Assembly (NCBI GenBank): GCA_033297075.1
Contig: MU858129.1
Location: 103,626-167,625, forward strand
Direction: 5' to 3'
DNA from: Rhypophila decipiens
Lineage: Eukaryota > Ascomycota > Sordariomycetes > Sordariales > Naviculisporaceae
DNA: 64,000 nt
A model generated the notes under the pieces. It worked only from the letters and a program-made list of their open reading frames with translations. It made no database searches and was not told where the DNA came from. Positions 23,150 to 35,326 of the stretch are shown piece after piece; the first letter of the stretch is position 1; each line of letters starts with the position of its first letter. Both the position numbers and the translations under genes were made by a program.

Positions 23150-25380
23150 TCACAGAAATCCACCTTCAGCGCTCCCAAACACACCAACACTTCCTCGCCA
23201 GCCACAACGTTTATCCCCGCCAACACCGCCCACGCCACTACCACCGTCCATCATCCTGTCCCTATCCCCGGGCGCAAATTGCGGGGAGTGGGGTCCCGGT
23301 TGGTATTGGTGCTGCTGATGCTGCTGGGTCAAGGGACTCAGAGGGGGCGGCGGTGCGGCTCTCGGGTTCAGGTGATGATAGTGTTCTGACGATTGTTGCT
23401 TCTGCTGCGTCGCGACATCGAAATCGCTGTTGCTTCCTCGACTGCTTCCACCGCTTGTGTTGGTTTGTACAAGCAGCAAACTGCTCGTGCTGCTCAGGCG
23501 TTTGGTGAACTCTGAAAAGCTCAACCTCTTCGTGCTCGAGATTGAAAGTCGCTTCTCCCCACTCCGTCTGTTTCCCGGTCCCGCCGATGCGAATGCTTCA
23601 CTGCCCTGTAATATCTCGTCCGCCGGTTTTCCCGACGCCGTTCGACCCGTCAGCATCGCGCTGGTTGGCTGCAGGTAGGGCACTGGAGGAGGGCTGGTTG
23701 GAGGCGGCATGACATGTGTTAGTTGGGGCTGGCTGTGCATTCTCTGGGCCAGTGATGGTCTCCTGGCAGTAGAGTAGCCCGTCTGCGGTCGCGTTTGGTA
23801 GGGTACAGTATATGCTGTTGACGATTCCTGTGTATCATGCTGATAGCTGAGGGGGGAACGTTGGCTGCTTGCGCGCTGAGGTTGCTGGTAGGATGTCTCT
23901 GTTGTCGAGGGCCTGCGTGCGACGTACTCAAGGGCGCTCTGCGTTTTGGGCGATCTCCTGAATCGATCTTCCAGGTCGGGCTCCATCTCGCCGACAGGGT
24001 CATCACTGTCGTCATCCACCTCATCAAGATTGTTCTCGCCGTCCGTGTCAGATTCGTCATCGATATCCCATGCGCTCTTGAGCTCTGCCTGGCTTGAAGC
24101 CATGGGTGATCTCGCGGCCCTATTTTTGGCCTCTTCCGCTTCCTGTAACTTGCGCTTTTCGTCCGCCTCTCTCATGAGTGCATCAAAACGTGCCAACGAG
24201 CTCAACTTTTCCTCTCCTGGGGTTTCGGTTTCGGAGCCTGGTATACATCGCAACTGGAAAGCTCGATCCAGAATTGTTTCTCGTGGGCCCGGCGGCGAAC
24301 TGGAATCCACTGTCGGATGAACTGGGGGGATTTGAGAGCCAATGCTATCTCTGGCCCTGATTGGGGAGCTGAGAGTAGATGACCTTCCCTGCGCCGATGT
24401 CCAGCCCTCGATAAATTCCCCCTGGTACTCGCCAATCGTAGTAGCGGGGGAAGGGAGGTCGGTAGGATGCATGGCGGTATAGTTCTGGAATGTCATGTGC
24501 GATGGGTACAATGAACTCGTCTGGGAGGAGAGGTCGCTTCGCTTTGATCGCAAACTGGTAGATTCGGAGAATGTAAGTGGGCGCTCCCGGCTCGAATGTG
24601 TTTGGTGAGAACCGGTGCTGTACAAGGCAGGACGTGAATTCGGTCGATGTCCCTCGCTTGCGTCTCTCGACCGGGGGATGGTAGCAAAGGGGTTGATAAA
24701 AGTCGGCGAGGCTGGAGTTAAGGGGCTCAATGGGCCTGTGTCTGGCACATTAGGTTGTATGAGTTGCTGAATGAACCGGGCCCAGTCTTGTAACGTGAAC
24801 TGCTCATCCGCATTCCGGAACCACAACGTCGTCGGCCCCGAGTCCTTGGTGGCTGTGAGCCCTGCCGTCCTGCTCGAACGTCGTTTTCGCAGCTTGTCGG
24901 TTGCTGGATCAGGGACGATATTGATAATGAGAGTCGGCAGCACGGGTCCCTGTTTCCGGTGTGCAACCATCTGGACTTGACAATCGGTGATGGTGCCAAT
25001 TGCATGTTGTTGTATTGGTTCATAGTCCTCCTGCAAGTGCATGTAGCCCAGGTCAGCAACGTGATATGGCTTATAAGCTGCTGCCCAGAAGTCACTCAAC
25101 TCACCTTGGACTTGTAGACAGAGAGAAATATGGTGTCTGGTATGGGAGCAAACTGTCCTTTTGGTGTAGAACTTCTGCTAGGTTGCAAGCGGCCAGCTAT
25201 GCCAGGCTGTTGGAGCTGCGGTTCGCGGATAGGACCGCCTACGACAACATATCGAGGCTAACAAGGCATTAGAAACTGTCCAGACAATCCAATTCATAGT
25301 CGACGGGTTTTTCGAACCTTCCATATTGCCCTCCCGATGATGGTGCGCGGTTCCGGCGGTACACAGAGCGTGCCCTCCAT
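23150..25380 (-). CDS. Fungal PH-domain-like protein with long disordered tail, three exons
   Basis: Conserved Pezizomycotina-type protein, function not established to my knowledge. Exons are 25380-25318, 25257-25105 and 25030-23150, giving 698 aa. The start MEGTLCVPPEPRTIIGRAIWK splices (unusual GTTCGA donor, CTAAT branch, TTAG acceptor) to PRYVVVGGPI, producing a WKPRYVVVG segment like the first strands of a PH domain. IFLSVYKSKEDYEPIQQH, a further strand region, and TTLWFRNADE plus LQDWARFIQQLIQ (C-terminal helix) complete it at about residues 20-190. The rest is Ser/Pro/Gln-rich and probably disordered, with a charged helix (ALMREADEKRKLQEAEEAK), an acidic stretch, and GWRGSVGVFGSAEGGFL at the very end, which may be a conserved tail. 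A phosphoinositide or membrane-cortex role is inference only. Confidence 0.82.
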
Positions 25381-28300
25381 GATCAGGGATCGGAACCACC
25401 TTGTTGGTGGTGAACAAAGTGCGGAGAAGGCGAACCGGGTCCAAGGCGAGATGGTGTTATCGGTATCCGTATCGCTTGCTGGTCTCGGTTATCTGGTTCT
25501 CGTCGATAGAATCGAAGGTATTAAGTATTAAAAGCCGGGCATCGTGAAAGATGGCGGGGACGGGGAGCCGATTGCTCTGGGTTATCCGTACTAATGCGAA
25601 AGCTGGAAATGCACGACCGCCTTGTCATGAGTGGTATATGCACGAGATCCAACCTCGCTCGATCTTGTGCCCGACACCAGTTCGAACGGGGTGTCTGGCA
25701 AGATGGGCTCGGAACGATACCATCAAGCAAAGATAGGAAACACTGGCAGTGAGCCGAGAGATGGGGAGGCACCTGATCTAATAGTAAGAAATGGTCCCTG
25801 GCAGTGGAGGGCAGCGCAAAAATGAGATAGCCGGGCCCTGGGGGGTCGAGGAGCGAAATTAATTAAACATCAGAAGCCCACCCACTGGCGGGGGTGCATG
25901 TGGGCAAGAAGGTGCGCCCGGGTTGCCTGCTATGCCAAGTTAGGATTAGGAGCGAAACCTGGAGAATCGGGGAAAAGGTACCCAGGGGTGTCCCTGTTGG
26001 CATGGGGTCCTTGCCTCAATCACAGACTCACAGTTCACTCAATCATCACTGGCCAGGAACGGATTGCCAGGGGTAGAGGAGGGAAGCTGCTGCTGCCGCT
26101 TCGCGATTGGATTGACCCTCCTCCGGCAATCATGGCCGACAGACAAGAATCTCAAATGCAAGCCTGTGGTACAAAATTTCATGCTCTTTCCACTTTCGTG
26201 ATATATTTGATGAGTTGAATGCTTCTTCCTTCCTTCAATCTCGCCGGTCTTAAGCCGTTCAACCTTGGAAGGAATGATTCCTGATCCTCAGTCAAGGCAG
26301 GTGCGATCCAACAGCCGATATCGACACTCCTCTCTTACCTCTAGCGACGGCGAGTGCAGTTCCCGCTCGCCCGCTGCCTATCAGTGCTTCCGAGATCGAG
26401 TTTGCCGGAATGGATCATCGCCTCAGGTACGCTCATGCCTTTGAGCTTGTGACGTTTCATAGGGTCAACGGTGCAGGTAAAAAGCGAGCAAGCGAGTGTT
26501 GAAAAGTACGAGGTCCTACCTCTGCGTTCATCTCGTCTGGGTAAAATCTATACTGGATTTTGAGCCATGTGTGTTCAAAACCTGGCCTCTTCCTTTGCTG
26601 CTCCTCCTCGCCGAGCAAAGAAATCCCGAGTGACTTGATGCTACCATAAAGTTTCAGGAAACGAAGCTTGAATGGTACCGGGCCACACAAGAAGTGTGGA
26701 GTTGTCAAGTGGCTTTTTTTATGCTATTTTCTTGACAGTTTACGAACAACGGTCAACGACAACGGTGATGAACAAAACAATCGTCCCTTTTCTTGACACT
26801 ATGCAAGCGAATCCAAAAACAGTTGAATGCAGGTTCCGTCGGCAGCGGGTCGGGTTTCTGGTTTTTCTTTTTTACCCCTGGTTCAACTTACTCCAAAAAT
26901 TGTCAAGAGTTCGATTTCAGGAACACGGACGGGAACAAGGATGTTGACGAGAGAAAGGTCTGGCGTAGTAATTTTCTTTGCTTTTTCCCTTGCCGTTTCT
27001 TGATGTAATGTTTCGTTTCTTTTTCTCCCAACGACACTCTTTTTCTTTTCTCTTTTTACCCCTTATTTTTTGTTTCTTTTTCCTCTCTCTTTTCCTTGGA
27101 GAACGATCTTCATGTGCCATCCCCAGAGTTCTTGAATTCAAAATTGGAGAAGAGAGCGCAAGGACCCCCCTTGGCAATAAGCCAAGGCGTGGCGTGTACC
27201 CAGGCCTGAACCAAGTCCAAGAAAGACCAAAGAGCATTGCTCGCCTGATGGCACGGGTGTTCTTTTTCTGTTTCTTTTCGGGGCTTGGTAATCGCTAAAA
27301 CGTGTCGAAACGGTACAAGTCATGTGGGGTCCCTCTTCTTTAGCGTTGTAACTCTTCCATTTCGACCGACCCCTTGTCTGGTCCCTCATCCGTCCATCGG
27401 TTGACAAGACGACGGTGACAGCCAGCCAGCTCACCGTGACAATCCGGAGTCTGGAAGAATTCTGAGAAGCGCAACAGAAGACCAGCCCGCAACCCGGCAC
27501 AAAATGATCGGCGAGCTCGTCAGTTGAGTATTGTGGATACGGGTTACAATCTGGTACGCGATATGGGGTGCACGTGGACTGGTGACTTTTACACTAAATG
27601 CCTCCCGAAGATTTTCGGTGAGGAGTTTGGCGGCCAGAGAGGCTTCCGGGCCCGGCACCGGCTTTGCTTCATTTTCCATGTTCCTCGTTTCTTGTCTCCT
27701 TCCTATTAAGTGACAGGTCTGCGAATCAAGTTCGCCACAGTAGCGGTCATGGACTTGTAAAATTCTCCTATTTGCTCCTCCAACATCTGTAGTGTATATG
27801 CAGGATAGATATGGTGTGAATAATAGTATCCGTAATTAGTATTTGTGCTGCTGGTACTCCGTGCACTGGCCTGACTGGTAAGGGTGTGTCGTTGTGACAT
27901 GTGTCAGACCCCCCTGGATCTGGCATTAGCTTGGCAGACATATAAAAACCATGTCGAGATACCTGTCCTATCCGTAGCCGGTATGGATATTGGACCGAGT
28001 ACCGTTGAACCCGGACGAGGACGGCGGTGAGGTCTGCAGGATGAGACCCGCGTAGAGAACACATATTTTCCATGAGTCCGTCGGCATGATGCTACTCTGT
28101 GTGTAGTCGTATATATTCAGACTGCATTGAACCTGGTATCGCATGGCACGGTACATTCATCTTTCTCGCCCCCGAGTTGCGTTGCCCTGGACTTTTGTGT
28201 TAAGATTGTTGCTCAATGCGACTCTGCTGGTGAGCCGCGAATGAGGATTCCTCGTTGTTTTGTCTAACCTGTTTTCTTGTCCTTGTCAGGATTGATACCC

Positions 28301-31300
28301 CTTAAAATGCATGATATTGATCTTCATGTCTGGGTTCAGACGGGATGAGCCATGCGGCGAGGAGCGGCAGGGACTCTCCCATCGTAACGTCGACCCCCAC
28401 GATTAAGGGGTGTGCGCTGATATTTTTCCTGTTTTTTTAAGTAGACATCTGCATTGGATTTCCGAGCACGTTGTCTCATTCACCAAAGCCTGTTCTCAGT
28501 TGACGAGCCTCATTTCAGCTGCCATAGTCTTCTCGCTACTTGCCTCAACTGCCCATCTGCTGTGGTTCAACTCATATGTACCACCATGGCACCCACGTTG
28601 CCAGGATGAGTTTGTACATAAGTCTCGGAATCCAATGGAACGGGAGCCGGCATACCGGTATGCAGCGTTCTGTGGATCAGGAATTATGTATATCGAAATG
28701 TGGATGAAGCGCCGCTGCGGAACCGCGGTCGACGCTCTTGATGTCTCTCTTGAGAAGGAGCCCCGGATCACTTCCATTCGTTCCCGGAGCCATGCGATTG
28801 ATAACCCCTTATTTTCACGATCTATCAAAACCGTGCCAGTCGGTCAACCGAACGGATACCTCTCGCCTCATGTCTCGGGTTCACCGCTGATTGTTCACGG
28901 CATCTGATTTGACAACCTACGGTACTCCGTCTGCACTGGGACTAGTCAGATAGACCGCTGTGATGCTACCCAAAGCAAGAACTGGAAGCAAGGGGCAAAG
29001 ATTGAGAAGAGAAAACCACATAAATTCAGCCTCTCATCAGAAAAACAAGAGAAGTCTGATTATTCTCAGTATGCGGATAGTGCATAGTTGGGGGCAAAGT
29101 TGTGGAAACGCCATGTGGCTGACCTGCATGCTATCATCCTTACCACATGTTTGGATGACTTGTGAGCCGGCAAAAGCAACGGTACATACAGACGGGAATG
29201 TAGTGTCGTCGTGACACTAGCAGGCCGTCGTCCACTTTCCTGCGAGTTCTCAACGCAGGAATTGCGTGCAGAAAACACTAGTATAGTACAGATAGTATAT
29301 GTAGCAAGACATGATGCAGAGACATGCAGCAAGTTCAAGTGCGGACGGGAAGGCCCTTCCAGGTTATCACGAAACGGGCGGTACGTTGGGGAGAAGAGGG
29401 GGCGGTGGAGTTCACGATAGTGAGCTATTTGCTTGTCCGAATCCCACTTCCGGAGCAAAAAGGTCAATGTCTGCAGTATCGGAGTAAAGGTATCTAGGTC
29501 AACCCTAGGATGGGGAGAAAGAACGCAAGAACTTCAACTTGAGACCCTGCCGAACAGGTACAGTTTCCCATAAAAGCCATTACATGAGGAAATCGATCGA
29601 TCGAGTGGGCTGTCGATCATCGTTCGGTTTTATAATAAGAGATTTTCATCGAGTAGGAGGAAGCTGACTCGTTGCACGATATTTCGTCCAAGAGAGGATC
29701 ATACGTCTTATCTTGGCAACGGTGAATGCCCGGGAAGGAACCAACTATGGATACATATATACCGTTACCGATACCGATAATGTGTGGGTTTACATGCATC
29801 CGACAACGACCAGATGCCACATGACGACGTGTACGATATAATCATCAGGAAAGAAGTCACGGCCAGGATCAAAATGCCATATAATTAAGCTATACGGAAC
29901 CGAAGTACGTTGCAGACACAGGAACATGTCATGTCTGACGAGCTGACCGCCTCCACTAGACAGCCGCCTCCCAAGAAAAGCGAAAAGAAATACCAGGTAC
30001 GGAGACCTATTGAGAAAGTGAGAGTAATAACGTAAAACAACAAAAAAGTACCCGGCAGTGTTACAGCATCTAGAACTTCTCTTTACACTAGCTACCAGAC
30101 CACATGGTTGCTTGGGTCCCTGCGGCTGCAACTACCAGAGAGAACTACCAATTCTTGCGCAGGTGTGTGGGTATATGTCTTGTATAAGTCTAAGTCATGC
30201 ATGGTTGGTGTCCTACTTTCGTCGTCGGCCGTCATGAGAATATCCAGCCGTTTATATTAAAATCAGGTACGAAAGGGGCGGCGGAGGAGTTTTTGTTTTT
30301 TGTTTTTGTGCATTTTGTTTTGCAGTCGTTGGACCAGGTCTTCAGGTACCGTCTTTTTATTCCTCGTGACTTGAGAAAGCATGTGTGCCGTGCTTATTCT
30401 ATACATCACATATGTATAACGGATATGACATATAACGAATACGTTTGGTAGTGTGGCCGGTCCGGCATCTGTGTTACCATGCCTAACCAGGAGTCGGACT
30501 TTTATGGAGTGTCGATGGACTGCTGGTCTGTTCATTACTACCCGTTCCATAACTGCAAACTTGTTGTGTCTGACAAGTTCCCTGCGTGTACTGGCTGGTG
30601 TAATATATGATATCCCATATTTTTTGGTTTCTTCAGTCAGTAATGTGAACAAAAGCTGTCCGAAGTTTTGGTGAGTGTATTTCAAGTTCGGTTTTGGCCC
30701 CCGCACCTCACGAATTCAAGATCGGCAAGGATCTGGGGTCCGCTCTCTCCAAGGCCCTCTGTGGTCCTGGCCGGTGAAGCCCCGAGTGGTGGAGCAGGGA
30801 CCAGGCCGGTGAGAGATCCAACTCAAAGTTTCAAACCGAGGAACACCGCATTCAACTTCTTTCTCTCTTCAAAGTGATGCGATTCTACCCTAAATTCCAT
30901 GAATGCTGAACTCCGTCGGTATCCTTGCGACTCTCGTGTGCCTGGCTAGGTTCACTTTGAAACGCTTTGTAACAGTTGATGCAGGTGCAGGTCGAATGTG
31001 ATAATGGCATCACACGTATCTTTACCTCAACCGCCTGGCTTGGAAACGAAGAGCCGCTGGTTGGTTGTCCTGTGATATCTCTCAAGTCCCAAGCAACACG
31101 GCGCTTGCCCTTTGGGTAGTCGGCTTTCCCAAGAACCATCCCGCCGGTGTCGATTCCTGATTGTTAATCAGTCCTCATCGTCACCAGACTAATCACTGCG
31201 ATCACACCCAGCCTGTCCCCGGGACGTGCCCGTGCATATCTGACCAGGCCCGCGGGTTCCCGGTGACGGCGACCTTGGGATTTGCGTCTATTATAGCGCG

Positions 31301-34300
31301 GCATTAGGTTCGGCGACAGAATCAGAGACTGCTAAAACACACGTGCACACTAACTGCTCTAGAGTGAAGATAGTTAGATACACGGCCCGAGCCATTAGTT
31401 GCCCCTCTCGCTCGACGACGATAATCTCGGCCGTCGGGTGCGGGATTCACGCTCGGATACCCGCTCGGATCGAGATTCCACGACGCCGGCGGAGCAGAAG
31501 AACTAGCTTATCTCATTCAGACTCAAATCAGTGACTCTGGTGAGATGTTTGTTCCAGCTGAAGGTAATTAGAGAGGTCTGCTCCGGCTCTTGGAAGTTAC
31601 GTAACCGCGCCATTCGGGACGGTCTTCTTCCAGAGGATCGTGAGCCAATAGTCTTGGGTTGGGCTCGGAATAGTGCACCTAGTGTTGGGATTCAAGGTCA
31701 GGGCTTCAATGGTGCCGTCGATGGTCTCAGTTGTGTCGATAGGCTTCACCTGATCAATGATACTGGAAGCTGGGCGGCATCCTTTCCGCGCCACCACATC
31801 ACTGTCAGTGCGTCCTGTATGAAGAAGGAATAAAGCCGATGAACAGGAGAAGAGATTGCGCGCATGTTGCTGAAACACGCGCATGAATGATGGTTGGGAT
31901 TTCTTCGCACGGTTGATGATCGACACCCCATTTCTTCACCATCTTGTGCTCTGAGCCTCAATGGATCCGTGCCATCCAGAGGGCAATCTTTGAGGAGCTG
32001 AGCTTTGATGGTGATCATCATGGAAGGCTGATTGTGGCTTTCTGTGGGGTATCCTTGGCCCGTCTGGCCCGTGCGTCTGATATTCAGGGGGTCTTTGCTT
32101 ACGAAATCGAGTTAACCACTTTAAACCTCTCCAAAGACCTGCTTCCCTAGGTTCCGTAGCGTACCAGCGCATTCAGGTACTTTGGGGAACAAAAACCTCT
32201 TTTTGCGACACCCAAGTTGGTCCTGAGACATTCCTAGCAAATGGTAAAGCTGCAAGTCAGCAGAGACATCAAATTGCGCAATGGGCACCTCATCCTCTCG
32301 ACTTCTCGGACCGTGGATGCGCCGCCAGTACACCAAATCAGAGGAGGCTTGCATAATGGCGGTCTACGCCACTGTGTCTTTCCAGTGACAAACAACACGA
32401 GGACTCGTATTTTACCTACTTTTTACTGTCATCAATGAGTCGGGCCGTGACGGCAAGATTGTGATCCTTTCCAGACCTATCGCTTCCCGCTGGGTCAGTT
32501 CTCAGATTCTTCTTCAAGTTGAGTAACGAGGAAGGTGCCTACCACAAGAGGTACTCCGTATTCTGGCTCTGATTCGCTCAGGCAAACCAATACCACCAGG
32601 GCAGCAGACAAACGCTTATCAAATATTATTGCCTACATGGCGTCTTTCTGTTCCTGCCTTTTTGGTGATGAAAAGCTAACGAAGCAACAGAGGCTCAGTT
32701 CCACAACATTTGTCCTCTCCTGCAGCTTTCATGTGTTTGAGCAAACTTCATCACCCGAAAAAAACAAGATCTAGACGTTGCCCAAGCACATGGCTAGACT
32801 TACTACATTTTCCCTCTATAGGTTTAGTTTGGCTATAACGCTGGCTTACCGATAGATGACTGACCCAGCAGAGTGTCGAGGGGCTCTGTGTTGCCCCTCA
32901 TTCGCCCAGGACCATCTTGGTTGGCTATCCGTATCACATACATTTCACTTCACCATTGCTCCATTAGCTGCTGTGAGAAGAACAAGCTTCAACGATGCAT
33001 GCTTCCGTCACATAGACTACAGCGTGGGGTAAGCGAGCTTTGTGGGGTAGTATGTAACAAAAATATCCTGCTTCTCAACGTCTCGGTAGTGGTTGTCGTT
33101 GACAAGCTGACAACGGACTTCATGTTTGTTGGTTGTCTTAACCATTCCTCACCCCTGCTCTCCGTCCTTTGGTGCTGAATCTCACTCTGCTGACCACTCG
33201 TGATTCGGTTCTAGTGTAGAGGTTGTTGTCCCAACCGCCAGAGGGACAAAAAAAAAGGGGCTATAATACCAATGCATGTCGATATCTCCAGTTCGATGGT
33301 TACGAAACCTGGCAATGGCTGGCGCCCCTTTTCTTTTCCCCTCTGTTACCACTTCTCCCGCTAGCCCCCAACGGACGGGAGCATCTCGTACCTGGCATAT
33401 TATGTGCAGAAAGGGTACATTTATACCGTTGCAATCTTGCTCCTGCAGTACGCGGTACTTTGCTTATTATTGCAACGGCGGCATCAGCAGCAAGCAAAAC
33501 ATATATTTCGGCCTGGAGAGCCCCCACTGCTACTTCACCATTGCCCCTTACGTCCTCCGCGAGATTTCAGTTATTACTTGATGCTGGGACCTAGCCAGTG
33601 CAGATATGTGTGCTGTGTCAGGTTTCGTTCTTGTCCCCTTTTGTGCCACCTATGGCTGGCTGCTTTCAAGATATCTGCGAGGGCACTTTTAATCTCGATG
33701 TGGTTCGCAAGATCTGCTGGCAGCCTAGGTACGACTATTCGCTGACCGGATGGATGCATGGTTTAGCCCAGAACGAATAACTAACTTGCGAATGAAGGTT
33801 CATCCCTTCTCACTATCAAACCGAAAATAAAACCGTGCTTTGAGGTTATCTTTCTCGAAGGAAAACCCCGTCGGCTTTCCTTATTTGGGGCGGGCCGAAG
33901 ATCATAGGTATCACCTGGGACTCCCCCACGTACAGTACAGTACCGCTAATTGTCTACTACAAGTGGTAGCGAGACAGTTCTTGAATCCCTTACAGTAACT
34001 TGCGGCTGGGTTCTCAACCAAGGTCGCTCAAAGCCTGGTTGAGCGCTGGCTGGCTGGCTGGATTCGCCTACCTTGGTACAAAGCTCACATGAAGCCAGAC
34101 ACACGTGCCTGCCAGCCAGCCACGGTGATCATTCTTTTTATTCCGTGTCATGTTCATGTTGTTCTTGTTTGGTGGCCTTTTGTTCCGTCATCCCCCTCCC
34201 CCTGAGCGAGAGTGTACCTTCTACTTACTTGTACACAAGAAATCGATACCTATGCAGGACGGAAACCCGTTCCGTCTGCATGAACAAGCTCGGACTCTCA

Positions 34301-35326
34301 GATCATTTCATGAATCTTTATTCATTCTTGAAATAGCTCACGCGGCTGAGAGCTAGGTATGATTTATCGACAAGAATATTGTTTTGTTGGAGACAAGAAA
34401 AGAATAATAGTCCGTGGTGGTGGTGGTGGTGATTTGTGGGGGACGCCACCAATTTCCCCTTTTTTTCTTTGTTTCTTGCTCACCCAACCCACCCCGGACC
34501 TTTTGGGCTCACCTCACCACCTCACCACCTCACCGGCCGTTTTAATGTTTTATTTACGGGTACCTTGATGGCTCTCTTCCATTTTGGGAAATAATCTTCT
34601 TACTATTATTCATCCAGTTCTTTCGATATACTGATGTTATTCATAGTTGAGCGTGGAACAACATACAATTCCATGAAAGAAAAGAATCTTGAGACTGGGG
34701 TCAACTTTAGCCTGCCAGAGACTGACTTTATATGACCTCGTGTCATTTCCACGAGCTTGCGTCCGCTGGCCTTCAATACCTACCTTACCTTGCAGTTCAA
34801 AGGTGGACTTGGAGGTCGGACTGTGTCGCCCAAAGCCTCCGGCCTTGACTGACGGATGTTACAAGAGCGGGTAAGTCTGTGTTGGGTCATTACCATTACC
34901 AGGTAAAGTTTCATGGTCTTGATACAACTATGTCGTGCGATGGTTTAGAATCTAGACAAAGAAAGGCAGAAGATCCAGAGCAGGACGGGCAGGCCAGACC
35001 CAAGGTCCGAAAAGACCGCCAGAGACCAACCAGCATCTAAGGGGTTATTAGATATGTCATTATGTGTCTGTATATTACGAGGTGAATTTTTTTATCGTCT
35101 GGTTTTCAGTTGGGCGTCTCGCTTCTACATCGAGGCTTATAATCACAAAACGACATCCAGACTGTACACTCGCAAAAGTAAATACCACCAGCAGGCAGCC
35201 ATAGACGGCTACTTGGCAATTTCTAACAAAATCACCACACTTCTTTAATGCCCATTCCCTCATTCCTGGATCCCGGCTCTCTGTTTATCAACTCCTAGCC
35301 CCTTCAAGGCCCAAACGCTTTATCAA
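25381..35326. other. Gene-poor block of about 9.9 kb
   Basis: No open frame here has a recognisable family, coherent exon chain or convincing composition on either strand. The longest (28410-28907 plus, 165 aa) starts at GTG and its first ATG leaves under 90 aa. I see a long polypyrimidine tract (26975-27100 plus strand, T/C-rich), a GGT run (34415-34431) and a CTCACCAC tandem (34508-34534). Two minus-strand open stretches (32354-32121 and 31926-31597) look slightly protein-like but cannot be assembled. Base composition is not strikingly AT-rich, so heavy RIP is not obvious. Confidence 0.55.
34508..34534. repeat. CTCACCAC tandem repeat
   Basis: About three copies of an 8-bp unit (CTCACCAC), 70 bp downstream of a GGT trinucleotide run at 34415-34431. 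Confidence 0.75.

Noticed and set aside
28410..28907. 165-codon open frame in the gene-poor block
   Set aside because: The start is GTG; the first in-frame ATG leaves under 90 codons and the sequence has no family resemblance.
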